64,000 bases of DNA from Erythroxylum novogranatense (taxonomy: Eukaryota; Streptophyta; Magnoliopsida; Malpighiales; Erythroxylaceae). Below the pieces are notes generated by a model. The model did not search any database, had not been told where the DNA came from, and saw nothing but the letters and a program-made list of their open reading frames with translations. The stretch spans positions 25,282,350 to 25,346,349 of the forward strand of contig CM057234.1 in assembly GCA_029891385.1 (NCBI GenBank), written 5' to 3'. The position numbers and the translations under genes were made by a program. Shown here piece after piece: positions 11,764-23,180 of the stretch (positions within the stretch are counted from its first letter, which is position 1; every line of letters begins with the position of its first letter).

Positions 11764-13044
11764 TCATGAAGAATCATCGTGCCTACACCCTAGCTTATCA
11801 AAAATCTTTTTAATGCTCTTCTCTAAGCGAGTAAGTATGCTGCGCTGTTCATCAACTTTCCTTTCCAGTCTAATCAGAGTGTCTTGTTGATCATCATGTC
11901 GCTCATTAATCTCATCCAACCGATCTCGAAGTTCTTGAATATTAGCTTGGGATACCTCGCCGTTCGACATTACTAGGCCTTGAACTACTTGAATGATCTG
12001 CGGTTCTAGATCGTTTCCTAGAGGATACCCTTTCACCTTCCAAGGTCAATCCAAGCTTCTCAACATGATACTGAATATACCCGACCTTTCTCAACCGTGG
12101 GACCAACTTCATACTCCTTAAGTTGTAAGGCGTGAAACGCCAACTCGAGGATAAGGAAAATCACATAGGAATCCAGTTGCATCTCTAATCGAGAGATATG
12201 AGTAATCGGTCAAAAGATAAGGCATTCGGTATGCGGACTAATTTCCCTTTCGGTAGTCCATGTAATAAGGTTGCCTTTTCCTCATCATCTGAATGATCAA
12301 GCTCGGATAGTTAATTTTCGTCCTTCCTCCATATGCCACAAAATCTCCTTATCAAAGCGGTGATCAGTTCTTGCTAGCTTTTTGGAGATATAACCACATT
12401 AAGCGCATAATGCAATAACCGATAATTCAACGACAAATCCATTGCCTCAAATGGAGGAATGGTCGAACATAACTGAGCTAACAAATCAGCACCTTTCTCC
12501 TCAAGTATACCGAAATTTTCTTGACTTCCTCATCTCAGTATCACCATCAACATTTCTCAAAATTTCAAAATCATGAAAGGCGCTCTGGGCCTAACACCTC
12601 CTCGAGGTAAATTGAACATGGTACAGATCGATTCACTAAGATAGAAAGCTTTCCGTTAACTTTAGAGGACAAAAGAACTCCCTCCTCAACATTGCTCCTA
12701 ATCACAATCAGATTGGCATAAAATTCCTTCACTGCTTCTTCAAAGATATCATCATGAAAACCCAAAATTCTCTTAACCCAAGATTCACTATTTCAAAACA
12801 CATCCGAAAATTCACTACTATCTAGCTCAACCCAATCAAATCTCATAGAGGCAATCAAAACTTCATCTTTCAGTGCCGTAATACAAATTTTGAGCATCTT
12901 TGAAACAAACCTTGGTTCAATCGTGTCATCCTCCATTGACGCATCTCCCTGAAGAGGACCCTCGAACCCGTGATCTTTGAGGAGCGTTGGGACCTTGAGA
13001 TGGAGCTGTTTCTTTCCCTTTCGAGAAGCTTTTCTTGGAGCCAT
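11764..13044 (-). pseudogene. C third ORF downstream of pol (plant transposon-protein / env-like), broken
   Basis: A reading frame opens at 13044 with a basic start (MAPRKASRKGKK), breaks at about 12793, and continues in other frames at 12765-12571 (motif VKEFYANL, then a VLLSSKVNGKL-type strand) and 12036-11764. The last part is strongly coiled-coil, with heptads of Leu/Ile over roughly residues 25-80. The FYANL region resembles the 'putative plant transposon protein' domain often found downstream of SIRE-type copia pol; this is from family knowledge, not a search. SIRE elements are known for an envelope-like ORF here, but I see no signal peptide or clear membrane segment. Function unknown. 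It lies between RNase H and the PPT. Confidence 0.55.
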
Positions 13045-13288
13045 GGAAGAATTTAAGAGAGAAGAAAAAAAGCATGATTAGGGTTTCAAAAAATTTTAAA
13101 AGGAGAGGTGATTTGAGCGAAGATGGGGTGATTTGAGGTTGATGAAGGTCGAAAATCGTGGGTAAGCAAGATTTGAAGAGTTTGTGGAGGATAAGTCGAG
13201 TTTTGAGAGAAAAGGTTTAGGGTTTAGTGAGAGAAGTGTTTGGAGAAGAAGAAGAAGAAGGTTTTTTAAAAATGCTAGATCCACAAAT

Positions 13289-13367
13289 AAGTCGACTTGT
13301 CGATCCAAATAAGTCGACTTATTTTCCCATTTTCTGTTTTATAAAACACGATATCTAGTCGACTTGC
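13289..13367. repeat. Internal copy of the AAGTCGACTT cluster in C
   Basis: Two full AAGTCGACTT units and one CTAGTCGACTTG unit lie just upstream of the third ORF. The flanking text (AAATAAGTCGACTTGTCGANCC) also matches the LTR cluster, so a U3 segment of about 40 bp seems to be duplicated inside the element. Confidence 0.7.
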
Positions 13368-13599
13368 TGAAGGTCCATTCATAAAATAGTGTCGAACTCC
13401 GAAAAATTTACTCAATTGAGTCCGAGTAATCAACACGATGAATGTATCTTCGGATGTGATTGCACAAATGCCTTGAATTTTGACCATTTGATATATAGAT
13501 GAGGACACAAATTCAACCAAGTGAATTTAAATCACACATGCCTAATCTCAATTTAATGTTCACAAAACATCTTCCTTAAGAGGTTTAGTAAATATGTCA

Positions 13600-15250
13600 C
13601 TAATTGATCATTAGTAGAAACATGCTTCAAGACAATGTCACCTTTCAAACAATGATCACGAATAAAATGATGTCTAATTTCAATGTGTTTTGTTCTACTA
13701 TGCAAAATTGGATTTTTGCTCAAACAAATAGCTTTGGTATTATCACAATAGATAGGAATATTTTAACTACAATACCATAATCAAGCAATTGATCTTTAAT
13801 CCAAGAACTTGGGCACAAGCACTCCAATGCTATATATTGATTCAGCGGTGGAAATGGCTACACTAACTTGCTTCTTACTAGCCCAAGAAATCAAAGATGA
13901 TCTGAAATGAAATAAACCACTAGTACTTTTCTATCAATTCTACAGCCACCATGATCAGCATCACTATAAGCATACAAATCAAATGAATCACAACTAGGAT
14001 ACCACTGACCCATGATTAATAGTTCTACTCAAATATCTAAAGATTCTTTTACAAGCAGTTAAATGTGAAACTTTAGGGCATGATTGAAATCTAGCACATA
14101 GACATGTGGCAAACATAATATCAGGTCTAGAAGCTGTTAAATACAGAAGAGAGCCGATCATACCTCTATAGAGTTTCTGATCAACATCTTCTTCATGTTC
14201 ATGTTTTTCCAAGACCAGATTTGTTGCCATTGGGGTTGCTGCTATTTTGCATCCATCCATTTTAAACTTCTTCAGAAGTTCCTTGGTATGCCGATTGATG
14301 GATGAAGATCCCATTTTGTGTTGCTTGATTTGCAATCTAAGGAAGAACTTGAGTTCCCCATCATGCTCATTTCAAACTCACCTTGCATTAAGTCACTAAA
14401 TTCTTTGCACAAAATTCATTAGTAGCACCAAATACAATGTCATCAACATAAATTTGACAAATAAGCATATCATGATCAACATGTTTAATAAACAATGTAT
14501 TATCTATCTTACCACGAACATATCCATGTTGAGTTAGAAAAGTACTTAACCTCTCATACCATGCTCTAGGTGCTTGCTTTAGTCCATAAAGTGCCTTCTT
14601 GAGTTTGTAGGCGTAATCCGGATGCTCATGATCTTCAAATCCGGTGGTTGTTTGACATAGACTTCCTCTTGAATATACTGTTTAGAAATGCGCTCTTGGC
14701 GTCCATTTGATTTAATTTAATTCTTTTATGTGACGCGAAAGCACATAGCAATCTAATTGTTTCCAAGCGAGCCCTTTGGAGCATACGTTTCATTGTAATC
14801 AAGTCCTTCTTCCGATAAAACCCTTGAGCCACTAACCTTGATTTATTTTGATTGCTTCACCATTCTCATCATACTTAATCTGATTTACCCATTTAACTCC
14901 AATGATGGTCTTGTCTTTGGGTGGAGCTACCAAATCCCAAACATAATTTCGTTTGAGCTGATTAAGCTCTTCTTGCATAGCTAAAAGCCGTTTTAAGTCT
15001 TTAAGAGCTTCTTCTATATTTTGGGTTCCACCAACGAAATGAAAGCTGAATTATTCATATTCTCATAAATGTTTCTCCTAGTCCTTACTCCAACATTCAA
15101 ATCACCAATCACTTGCTCCATAGGATGATTCTTTGCTTTTGCCCATGATTTAGTGTCGGTACATGGTTTTCTTCATCCGACTTCAATTCCTCAATCTTGG
15201 ATTCAATTTCTTCAACTTTATTACAGAACTACTGCATCATCATCAAAGCA
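13600..15250 (-). pseudogene. C reverse transcriptase and RNase H, frameshifted
   Basis: Pieces of copia RT read right to left in different frames: a start with VKWVNQIKYDENG near 14.87 kb, MAQGF and QMDAKSAFLN (first catalytic Asp) at 14832-14635, the YVDD box at 14450-14439 within ICQIYVDDIVFGATN, then the RT-RNase H connection YRGMIGSLLYLTASRPDIMFA (14335-13994), and RNase H with YSDADHGGC near 13.94 kb. Domain order after integrase confirms copia. At least five frame changes separate these blocks, so no enzyme could be made from this copy. Confidence 0.8.
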
Positions 15251-15699
15251 GACCTTTCTCGGAGGTAAAATTATTTCATCAAACTTAACATGTATACTTT
15301 CTTCAACACATTTAGTCCTATTATTATAGACTCTAAAGGCCTTACTAGTTTGAGAATAACCAATAAATACACCAACATCGGTTTAGAATCGAATTTTCCC
15401 AAATTACTCTTTCCATTATTATGAACAAAACTTTACAACCAAAGGATGAAAATAAGAGATGTTGGGTTTCTTACCTTTCCAAAGTTAAGTAGGGTGTCTT
15501 ATTTTTGTCTCTTCGCAAGTGTACCTATTGATGGCGTAACATGCGGTATTGACCGCTTCGCCTAAAAGGATTTTGGGAGGTTGTATTCATTCAACATGGT
15601 TCGCTCATTTCCTCAGTGGCGATTTTTCCTTTCTACAACACCGTTTTGTTGCGAGTCCTAGGTGTTGAAGTTATGTTCCATCCGTATTTGTCACAGAGA

Positions 15700-16420
15700 T
15701 TTTCAAAGGTTCACATTCAAATTCTCCTCCATGATCATCCTAATTACAACGATTGATGATTTTCTCATTTGAACCAATCTACACCACTTGGGAAATTCAT
15801 TAACAGCATCACTTTTATTTGCAAGAAATCTTACCCAAGTAAATCTAGAAAAATCATCTACAATCACAAGAACGTATAGTTTTCCACTAAGACTAGCATG
15901 CCTAGATGGTCGATCAAATCCATATGCCTGCTCAAGAATTCTAGATGTGCAAATTTCTTTCTTAGGTTTGAACGATTCTCTAACATGTTTACCTTTCAAG
16001 CAAGACTCACACAAATGATCTTTAACGAATTTGATCTTAGGCAAACCTCTTACAATGTCATTCTTTGAAAGCTTAGAAATTAAAGGCAATGGTGCATGTC
16101 CTAATTTTCTATGCCATAAAAATGCATTTTCTTCTAATGTGACCAAACATTTTTCGTTAAAGGATCTATCATCATGCAAATCAACAATGTATGTGTTTCC
16201 ATGTCTCAAACCAATAAATGCAACATGACCATCCTTCTTAACCATGCAATGTGATGATTCAAAACTAACATTAAAATTCATATCACAAAGTTGAGAGACA
16301 CTTAACAAGTTATGTTTCAACCCATCAACTAACAAGACATTGTCTATGGTTGGCAAGGTTCCTTACCCACTTTACCAATTCAATGACCTTACCTTTGTTG
16401 TTGTCTCCGAAGGTGACATA
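15700..16420 (-). pseudogene. C GAG-pre-integrase and integrase N-terminus
   Basis: A 217-codon frame (16356-15703) begins with the pre-integrase motif LLVDGLKHNLLSVSQLCD, followed by the HHCC zinc site (H82, H87, C116, C119 in WHRKLGH...CESCLKGK) and the start of the catalytic core (YVLVIVDDFSRFTWV, residues 161-175). The stretch that should carry the first catalytic Asp is garbled to ILEQAYGFDRPSR by a local frameshift. The rest of the core, with the second Asp and Glu, continues in other frames toward 15.3 kb. Integrase upstream of RT is diagnostic for Ty1/copia. Confidence 0.8.
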
Positions 16421-16556
16421 TCCTTGATTTTCGGTTTGATTTCATAAAGAGATTCTTGTCCCCACTCATGTGTCTTGAACATCCATTTGTCGATGTACCA
16501 AGTGCTTGGCGACATTTCATTCCTTGTTTGTACCTACAATATCAATGTCCTTTTTC

Positions 16557-18200
16557 TTATAGGTACCCAAGCCATTTTGGGTCCATTTGGTTAGCTATAT
16601 AAGCCACATTTGGTGGTGTTGTGCCTTTAACAACCCAAATTTTCTTAACCTTAACACATCTTCTAATGCTTTTGCAAACAAGTTCTATGTGACCATCTTT
16701 CAAACATCTAGCACATTGTGCAACTTTTCCATCTTTCGTAAATTTTGAAATTAAAGAACATTCTACATTATATGGATCATAACCTAAACCATGTTTAGAG
16801 ATAGTATATCTTTGTAAAGACAATAATTCTTCAAACTTAGCATTTCCACCGACAAACTTTCCAACCACATAAGAAAATTCTTTTGAAGTCTATCAAGTTC
16901 GCAAATAAGATTTTCTTTTCAATAAGACATCTTGGAATGATCTTCTTTTGGGCTATCTAAATCATCAATTGTTTCATGTAGAACACTATTTTCAGCAACC
17001 AATTCACGTATTTTCTTTCTTAATTTTTGTTAATCTCAATAGCTTCTTCAAAGTCGACTTGTAAAGCATCAAAAGAATCTTGTAGATCTTGGTCATTGAG
17101 TGTTACCTCATTTTCATCATTGCTTGATGAACTTTTTGCCATAAGCGCCAAGTTGTTTTCTTCGTCACTTTGGTAGGCTTCCTCATCGTCCTCCAAGTGG
17201 CTACCAAGCTAGTCTTCTTTTTACCTTTGTCGATATTTGTCATTTTTCCGAAAGTTCGATGTTGATGACGAGCTTTTGCACTCTCTTCGAGATGTCCCGT
17301 TTTCCACATCTCGACATTCTTCATTACCTTTCTTTTCATCATAGCCTTTTGTTTTCTTTCCGCCAAATCTCTTTCTTTCTACCTGTTTTCCTCCATTTAA
17401 TTCTTTCCTTCGGTTTCTGAGAAGTCCTTTGAACTTCCTTAAATTTCTGGCGTACATAGCGATTTCCTCATCTTCTTCGTCTTCATCTAATTCCTCATCA
17501 CTTTCATCAAAAGAGGTGTTAGCTTTAAAAGCAATGGATTTTTTAGGCTTACCTCTACCTCCTCTGGATTTGAGAATTATCTCATAGTTGATGAGTGATC
17601 CCACCAAAGCATTGAATTCTAGATGGTTGAGATCCTTCGACTCCATAATTGCAGTGACTTGAGAGTCCCATTCCTTCGGCATTGAACGAAGAATCTTCTT
17701 TACCTTCTCACTATCCGTCATGTGCTTTCCCAGGTTGCCTAAGCCATTTATAATTTCTGCAAAACGATCAAGCATTGTAGAAATTGACTCACTTTCCTTC
17801 ATGGCGAACATCTCGTAGTTGTGGAGAAGCATATTGATTTTTGTCTCCCGGACTTGATTTGTCCCTTCATGAGTGACTCGAAGTCTTTCCCACATTTCCT
17901 TGGCGGTGGTGCAAGAATTTACCGGTTTCTTTCCTCGATCGTTAATGCACAATATATCGGTTTCATGGCTTTGGCGTTGATGTACGCTTGCCTCAATCGT
18001 TATCATCATACTCTAGCTCCGTTTTCAATTCACCATTTTCTTTCGGAGGGCTTGGAGTCGAAGATAATAATCTTCGATATTCAACTCCTCGCTAATGATA
18101 TGGTACTTCATAGGATTTTTCAAGAAGAGTAATTAGTACCATTAAATAATGGAGGGCGATTATTAGTGTTACCTTCTTCCGCTAGGTTGTTGTGTGCCAT
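16557..18200 (-). pseudogene. C gag with CCHC zinc knuckle, broken
   Basis: The start is probably ATG at 18200 (MAHNNLAEEGN...PPLFNGTNYSS), 27 nt inside the 5' LTR; the frame then hits TGA after about 26 codons where a Trp is expected, and continues at 18009-17221. That block is copia gag (UBN2-like): TAKEMWERLRVTHEGT, LLHNYEMFAMKESESI, and NGLGNLGKHMTDSEKVKKIL. A separate frame (16868-16557) carries a canonical CX2CX4HX4C knuckle (C52, C55, H60, C65) that would bind RNA. A third stretch at 17.1-17.4 kb overlaps in another frame and is a shadow. Confidence 0.75.
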
Positions 18201-18213
18201 CCCGGATACTTAC

Positions 18214-18224
18214 GCTCGATACCA
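18214..18224 (-). promoter_or_regulatory. C primer-binding site (one base short of consensus)
   Basis: The minus strand reads TGGTATCGAGC against the usual TGGTATCAGAGC; one A is missing. It sits two bases from the 5' LTR. The gap could be a mutation or an assembly error. Confidence 0.75.
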
Positions 18225-18703
18225 ATTGTAAGTGATCTAGAAGGGGGTTGAATAGATCTTGAAATTCTTTGATAATTTCTACAATAAAATCAAGTTAAAC
18301 ACACAAAGTAATTTAAATAACCTTAAATGAAATAGTGTAAGGAAGAAGATCAAACACTCGTTTTTATAGAGGTTCGGTCTTTATGACCTCGTCCTCTACC
18401 TAAGCTCCCACTTAGGATTTTGCCAACAACTTTATTGCACACTTTGTAGTTGAGTGTGAACTTTTTACAACTTCACTTGAATTCAGGCTCAAGCAACCTT
18501 TACATACGATTTGTATTACGGCACAAATCCTACCTCACGTGACCTTTCCTCTAGCCACTCAATTTTACCAACACAATGTAAAAATTGAAGAACAAATGCT
18601 CAAAGTAATAAGTAACAATATAAGAGCAATATTGAGCAATGTAAAGCAACAAGAGAGTATTTGAGCTTATGGAACTTGTATATATTCTCCTTGCTTCATC
18701 CTC

Positions 18704-18711
18704 TATTTATA
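18704..18711 (-). promoter_or_regulatory. TATA box of C 5' LTR
   Basis: The minus strand reads CTATAAATAG, identical to the left LTR. Expected to drive the element's transcript. Confidence 0.6.
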
Positions 18712-18831
18712 GTTGAAGAAATATAGCTGTTGGAGCTCAACTAGCCGTTGCTTGATTGGATATAGCCGTTCCTTCATCACCTCCATTCCATTTTATCAAA
18801 TAGAGCCGTTGGAGCTGAATACATGCATAAA

Positions 18832-19018
18832 TAAGTCGACTTGTCGAACCAAATAAGTCGACTTGTTTTAATCATTTTAAGTAAAATTTTAGCTCCGCTT
18901 TCCAATAAGTCGACTTGTTACAGTAGAAATCGACTTGTCTTGATCTTCTTCATATAAGTGGACTTGTCTTGCTTTAATAAACTAGTTATAATCAAACCAT
19001 GAATTAAGTCAACTTGTA
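18832..19018. repeat. AAGTCGACTTGT cluster in C 5' LTR
   Basis: Same arrangement as the left LTR, with a few point changes (for example AAGTGGACTTGT and AAGTCAACTTGT), all upstream of the TATA box. Confidence 0.85.
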
Positions 19019-19236
19019 TCATCAAATCCTTTACTTTCCTTGTGCTTTATGCCATTTTGTCAAGAAGACAATACCCAACTAAATTCCTTATTGATTAGTA
19101 AACTTGCTCATCTCGATTTGCTTAATCCTTCCATTGACTAAAACCTGAAATAATTTCTTAACTATTTTTAAATATTTTATTATTATCAAAACATAAAGAG
19201 ATTTAATTTGTCAACCGCCATTGGTCCAACACCCGC

Positions 19237-20748
19237 CAACACATATCTCACACGCTCTATACACTTGATTGATAATAATATATTGGTCAATTGGAGTACT
19301 CACCATCAGCGGAGTATCCAATGGGCTCAAATTGCTACCACACACAGTTCAACTCGAAGAAACAAACGAATGAGTAGAACCTGGATCAATCAAAGCAAGC
19401 ATATCATCGGAAAATAATCTAACCATACCAGTGCAACATCTGGAGCGGTCTCTGCATCCTCCCAAGTCATTGCAAACACCCTAGCTGGTGCCTGCCCCCT
19501 GGGTCTCCCTGGAATGTTCACTCTCTTGGCTGCATCAGAACTGCCCACTTCTGTAGAAGTCTTATGTTCCACGGTCTCAGATCTCTTGGGAGCTTGCATC
19601 TGGCTTCTCTCTTGTCGTAGAGGCTGAGGGCACTCTCTAGCAATATGCCCCTTCTCCCCACAGTTGAAGCAAGCTCCTGTCAATTTACGACATTCTCCTC
19701 TATGGAGTCTCCCGCAGTGCTCACAACTCGGAAAAGATGGCCTATCCCCATCTTCCCTTCTACTGCCACCCACCGTTGAGGCTTGGTAAGAAACAGTAGA
19801 AGTCTTCATAGGTCGAGATCGGCTCGCACCACTGCTCCTCTCCTCAGACTGCACAGGGAAGGTTCTGGCACTCCTTTCAGGCATAGAAGTACCACCTCCT
19901 CTCTTGAACTGCTCTCTCCCCTTTCTTTTCCTGTGAATTGCACTCTTGATGTTCTCAATGTTCTCAACCCTCAAAGCTGCCTCAACCAACTGCTGAAAGT
20001 CACAAAAGTTCTACACTATCACTTTCTCTCTGATGGCCAAGTGTAGATCCGACTCAAACCGGCAACATCTAACTGCCTCACTCAACATCAATTCTGAATC
20101 ATATCTCGCCAACTGAGTGAATCGACGCTCATACTCACTAACTGTCATCTCCCTCTGAGTGAGACTAAGGAACTCCCTCTGCTTCTGCTGAATGTACACC
20201 TCAGACAGATATTTCTTCCTGTAAGCCGCAAGGAAGTCCTGCCATGCCAACCCTACTGGTCTCATCTGACTCCCTGGCACAGTCTCCCACCAATGCAGAG
20301 CATCTCCCTGAAGCAATCTTGCAACATAAATAACCCTCTCATCATCCTCAGACTCCATCTGGTCTAAGACTCTCTCGGTCTTTCTCAACCAGGTCTCAGT
20401 TTCTTCAGGATCAGTGGTCCCATAGAAGTCCACTGCTCCATACTTCCTCAACTTGTCGAACCGTCTGCCCTTCTTAGTTGGGGCTGAAGCAGAAGGCTGT
20501 GGCATCTGACCCATAGCCTGCACGAATGCCTGAGTAAATGCCTGAAACAACCTCGGATCCAATGGAGGCACTTGCTCCTGCAAAACCGGCGACTCCTGAG
20601 TCTGCGATAGCATGGGCTCACTACCTAGTCCTACCGAAGCCTCAGCATTTCCTGGGGCCACCGACTCATTAGTCCTCTCCTCTCTAGTCGGAGATTCAGG
20701 TGCAACAGATCCTTGCAGAACTCCTCGTGTCCTTCTACGAGGTGGCAT
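19237..20748 (-). pseudogene. Element A gag and protease start
   Basis: The start is ATG at 20748 (MPPRRRTRG). A 245-codon frame carries the Retrotrans_gag domain, with LLQGDALHWWETV and the region YIQQKQREFLSLTQREMTVSEYERRF. One frameshift near 20.0 kb leads into a second block (19989-19390) with two zinc knuckles, CEHCGRLHRGEC (residues 89-100) and CFNCGEKGHIAREC (107-120). The protease active-site region LIDPGSTHSFVSS is readable near 19.38 kb in another frame, with Asp-Pro-Gly in place of Asp-Ser/Thr-Gly as in many plant chromoviruses. The protease is then cut by C at 19236. Confidence 0.85.
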
Positions 20749-20916
20749 CGTACTCCTTCAAATCCAAACACTAAGGATTAGCTACATGGCAATCTGAATT
20801 CTTACATGTATGCATGATATGCATGTCACTTAATGCAATCAATCAATGCAACAAATAATCATAGATCAAACAATTCATCCTATTATGCATTCTAAGCCGA
20901 GGACACAAAACCTAAG

Positions 20917-20928
20917 GCTCTGATACCA
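20917..20928 (-). promoter_or_regulatory. Element A primer-binding site, initiator tRNA-Met type
   Basis: The minus strand reads TGGTATCAGAGC four bases from the LTR end, as in N and B. It marks the right-hand LTR as the 5' LTR. Confidence 0.9.
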
Positions 20929-21414
20929 AACATGTTGGGCCCGGGTCCCGATTTTTCCATCCCGAGGTGGCCCCTAGGGGGCGAAGGAAGAATCGAAACC
21001 ATGCAAAAAAGAATAAAGAAACAGCAGCGGAAAAAAGGAGGCCTCGCCGCGGCCTCAGATTGTTCGCCGCGGCGAGCGTCCCAGCTTTTGGACCCGACCC
21101 CAACATCTATGCGAAATCACACACATACACACATTCTCATACATTCTATCACATGCACATGCCTTCAAATTTTCAGTGAATCTTACTCCATAAACAACAT
21201 GCTTCATACTATTACAATTCAAGTAAATTGAACAACAATCTCAAATAAGCACACTATATATATATATATCAAATTTTAGATCCAAAATACATGAGAATGC
21301 CCAATGATGATATGCTTAGAGGGCTAACCAAAAATACTAACTTAATCCAAAGACTTCTAACTATCTTGGAGTTTCCGATGCCTTGCAAGGGTCAACGATC
21401 ATCTCGTTCTGCAC

Positions 21415-22801
21415 CTGAGGAGTGGGAGATAAAAGGGTGAGATGCGAAGCTCAGTGGCATATACATTTATAGCCATTGGCAACGAGCCACACATTTAAGC
21501 ATATACGTAAATATACACAAGCATATAGCAAGTCATCAATCTATCAATTGAATTACAATCTCATAGCCATCAAAATGTCACAAGAATATGTCATGATATC
21601 TTTGAGTTCGCAACATAGTAATTAATTATGCATTCTTCCTAATGTATCAATGATGAGATGCACAACAAGTGGTTCGAGAGTTCCGTGGAACGATCCGGAT
21701 AAACCAAAGTTTATACCGTAAACTATTCGAGTCCGATTTTTCAGGATCTCGTGGCCTCAAGCGGGCAGCCGGAAGAAGGCTATACGTCGACATGCACGTG
21801 ACTAACGATACGTTCCTCTCTTGCCCAAACAAAGCATATAATCATTCGTTTTATGCTCAAATCATTTTGTCGCGCTTTCGTACTTTTCATTCTTGTAAAA
21901 TGCCATAATTTCCTTCAAACAGTACATAATCATGATCATAATGCATTTGCAATATTTCTCATAATTCAACACAAGCAGTGTCACACACATGCAAGCAAGC
22001 ATACACATTTTGCCCATACACACAACAACCATAAATATATTACCCACCTAATATTGCTCGAGAATCCAACTCACTGTTGTCCTTCCTCTTGCGATTGGAT
22101 CAGGTCGGCTTGGTTTCCTATAACAAACCAAGTTTCCATTCAAATAACATTCAAAGGAAATATTCAAAAAGCTTGAAAATCAAAAGTAAAAGCACTAAAA
22201 GTCTACATTCGACTTCCAACCCAATTCCGAATCTTAGAGGCAAATTCCAAACTTCCTTTCTTCATAAAACTTGTAGCCCTACGGCTCTAGTCCGCAACGA
22301 ATCCGAAATCACCTCATTTGGACATCCACAACAAAAGATATGCCCAAAATACCAAAATGCATCTTTGTTGGAAACTGAGGCTCACCGCGAAGAAGGCCAC
22401 GCTCGTCGCGACGAACGACCCGCTCGTCACGACGAAGGCCCGTGCTCGTTACGACGAACAGCCCGTGCTCATCACGACGAACATAAATTCCTACGTCGCG
22501 ACATGCACACCTTCCTCGCACGTTGCGACGTGCGGGTCTGGAGAACGTCTCTGAACCTGATTTTTTTCCAGCATTTTCCCACTTCAATCCTTCCATTTTG
22601 TAAATGCAACACTTCTAAACCTTAATTCATGTCTTATACTCCATTTCTAACTCATTCAAACCTTAAAATCAGTCACAAACTCATCAACCCAAGGATTTCA
22701 CCTAGTTTTTCCAAAATCCCTAAACAACCGATTCTAACACATTACCAAGCTATATTAGGGTTTAATCTAACCACAACACAATCGAATGAAGCTAAACTTA
22801 C
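21415..22801 (-). other. Probable LTR intron in element A 5' LTR
   Basis: Donor CTG|GTAAGTTTAG at 22801 and acceptor ACTCCTCAG|GTGCAG at 21415, preceded by a pyrimidine tract. The stem-loop (GAGCT, TCGC, ATCTC at 21439-21452) has one mispair here and ends 24 nt before the AG. Inferred from the conserved layout. Confidence 0.45.
22381..22535. repeat. CG-rich palindrome cluster in A LTR
   Basis: About eight variants of CTCGTCGCGACGAA and CACGTCGCGACGTG in a 155-bp patch, within the probable intron. It stands out sharply from the AT-rich flanks. Confidence 0.8.
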
Positions 22802-23180
22802 CAGAAAATGTCCCGAATCTGTCGAAAATCCCTTAGGAACGAAAACCCTATTTTCTCTTCTCTCCTTCCTCACCCACGACAACTCTCTCCCTCTTCTTAT
22901 CTTCTTATTTTTCTTTTCCTTCTTTCTTCTATTTCCTCCACTTAAGTCTAAAGGGAAGACAAAGACCAAAATACCCCTCCTAACAAAGCTTTAACCAATC
23001 CAACCTAAGTAATCTTCCCAAAAAGCCCTCATATACTTTTACCCTTTAATTCTCATTTACACTACATTAAACTCACTTAATCTCAATTTTCCCTTAAACT
23101 TCCAATTTAATCCAATTAAACCATAAATCACACAATGAACACAATTCATGCTTAATAACATCAATTAGAAACCCAATTAT

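Larger units (their letters stand above)
10370..19231 (-). mobile_element. Element C: Ty1/copia retrotransposon, SIRE/Maximus-like, with extra 3' ORF
   Basis: The ends are TGTAAG...CCAACA with perfect 5-bp duplications CCCGC (10365-10369 and 19232-19236). LTRs are 10370-11379 (1010 bp) and 18227-19231 (1005 bp) and look nearly identical. Read right to left: PBS, gag, zinc knuckle, GAG-pre-integrase/integrase, RT, RNase H, an additional ORF with a coiled coil, PPT. Integrase before RT defines the copia superfamily; the extra ORF after pol suggests SIRE/Maximus. All reading frames are broken by many small indels, although the LTRs are well preserved; part of that may be sequencing error. It is inserted in the protease region of element A. 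Confidence 0.85.
18227..19231 (-). repeat. C 5' LTR (right copy)
   Basis: 1005 bp, same features as the left LTR, with a TATA box (18704-18711) and palindrome cluster (18832-19018). Confidence 0.9.
1..23180 (-). mobile_element. Element A: Tekay-like Ty3/gypsy retrotransposon, split by two insertions; left end outside window
   Basis: Read right to left, this element runs: 5' LTR (20933-23180), initiator-Met-type PBS (20917-20928), gag with zinc knuckles and protease (20748-19237), the rest of protease plus RT (10364-9623), then RT end and RNase H (609-1), leaving the window before integrase. The coding region is interrupted by C (10370-19231) and N (610-9622); removing each insertion with one copy of its 5-bp duplication restores colinearity with element B. 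About 5.3 kb of the window is A itself. Domain order PR-RT-RNase H and close similarity to B, which has a chromodomain, place it in the chromoviruses; Tekay is my best lineage guess. It is dead: frameshifted in gag and RT, and its outer 5' LTR end lacks the expected terminal CCAACA. Confidence 0.8.
20933..23180 (-). repeat. Element A 5' LTR, outer end missing
   Basis: Starts TGTTGGGCCCGGGTCCC and follows the same plan as the B LTRs: GC-rich left edge, conserved GCGGGCAGCCGG box (21760-21783), stem-loop and acceptor, CG-rich palindrome cluster (22381-22535), donor, pyrimidine-rich leader. Similarity to B fades at about 23165 ('cacaattcatgcttaataacat'); the expected GGGGTCCAACA end is absent and pararetrovirus sequence follows. 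The boundary at 23180 is therefore approximate. An (AT)n run lies at about 21254-21269. Confidence 0.75.

Noticed and set aside
20917..20928. TGGTATCAGAGC motifs (20917, 44140, 5541) as tRNA gene ends
   Set aside because: There is no cloverleaf around them; they sit next to LTR ends and are primer-binding sites.
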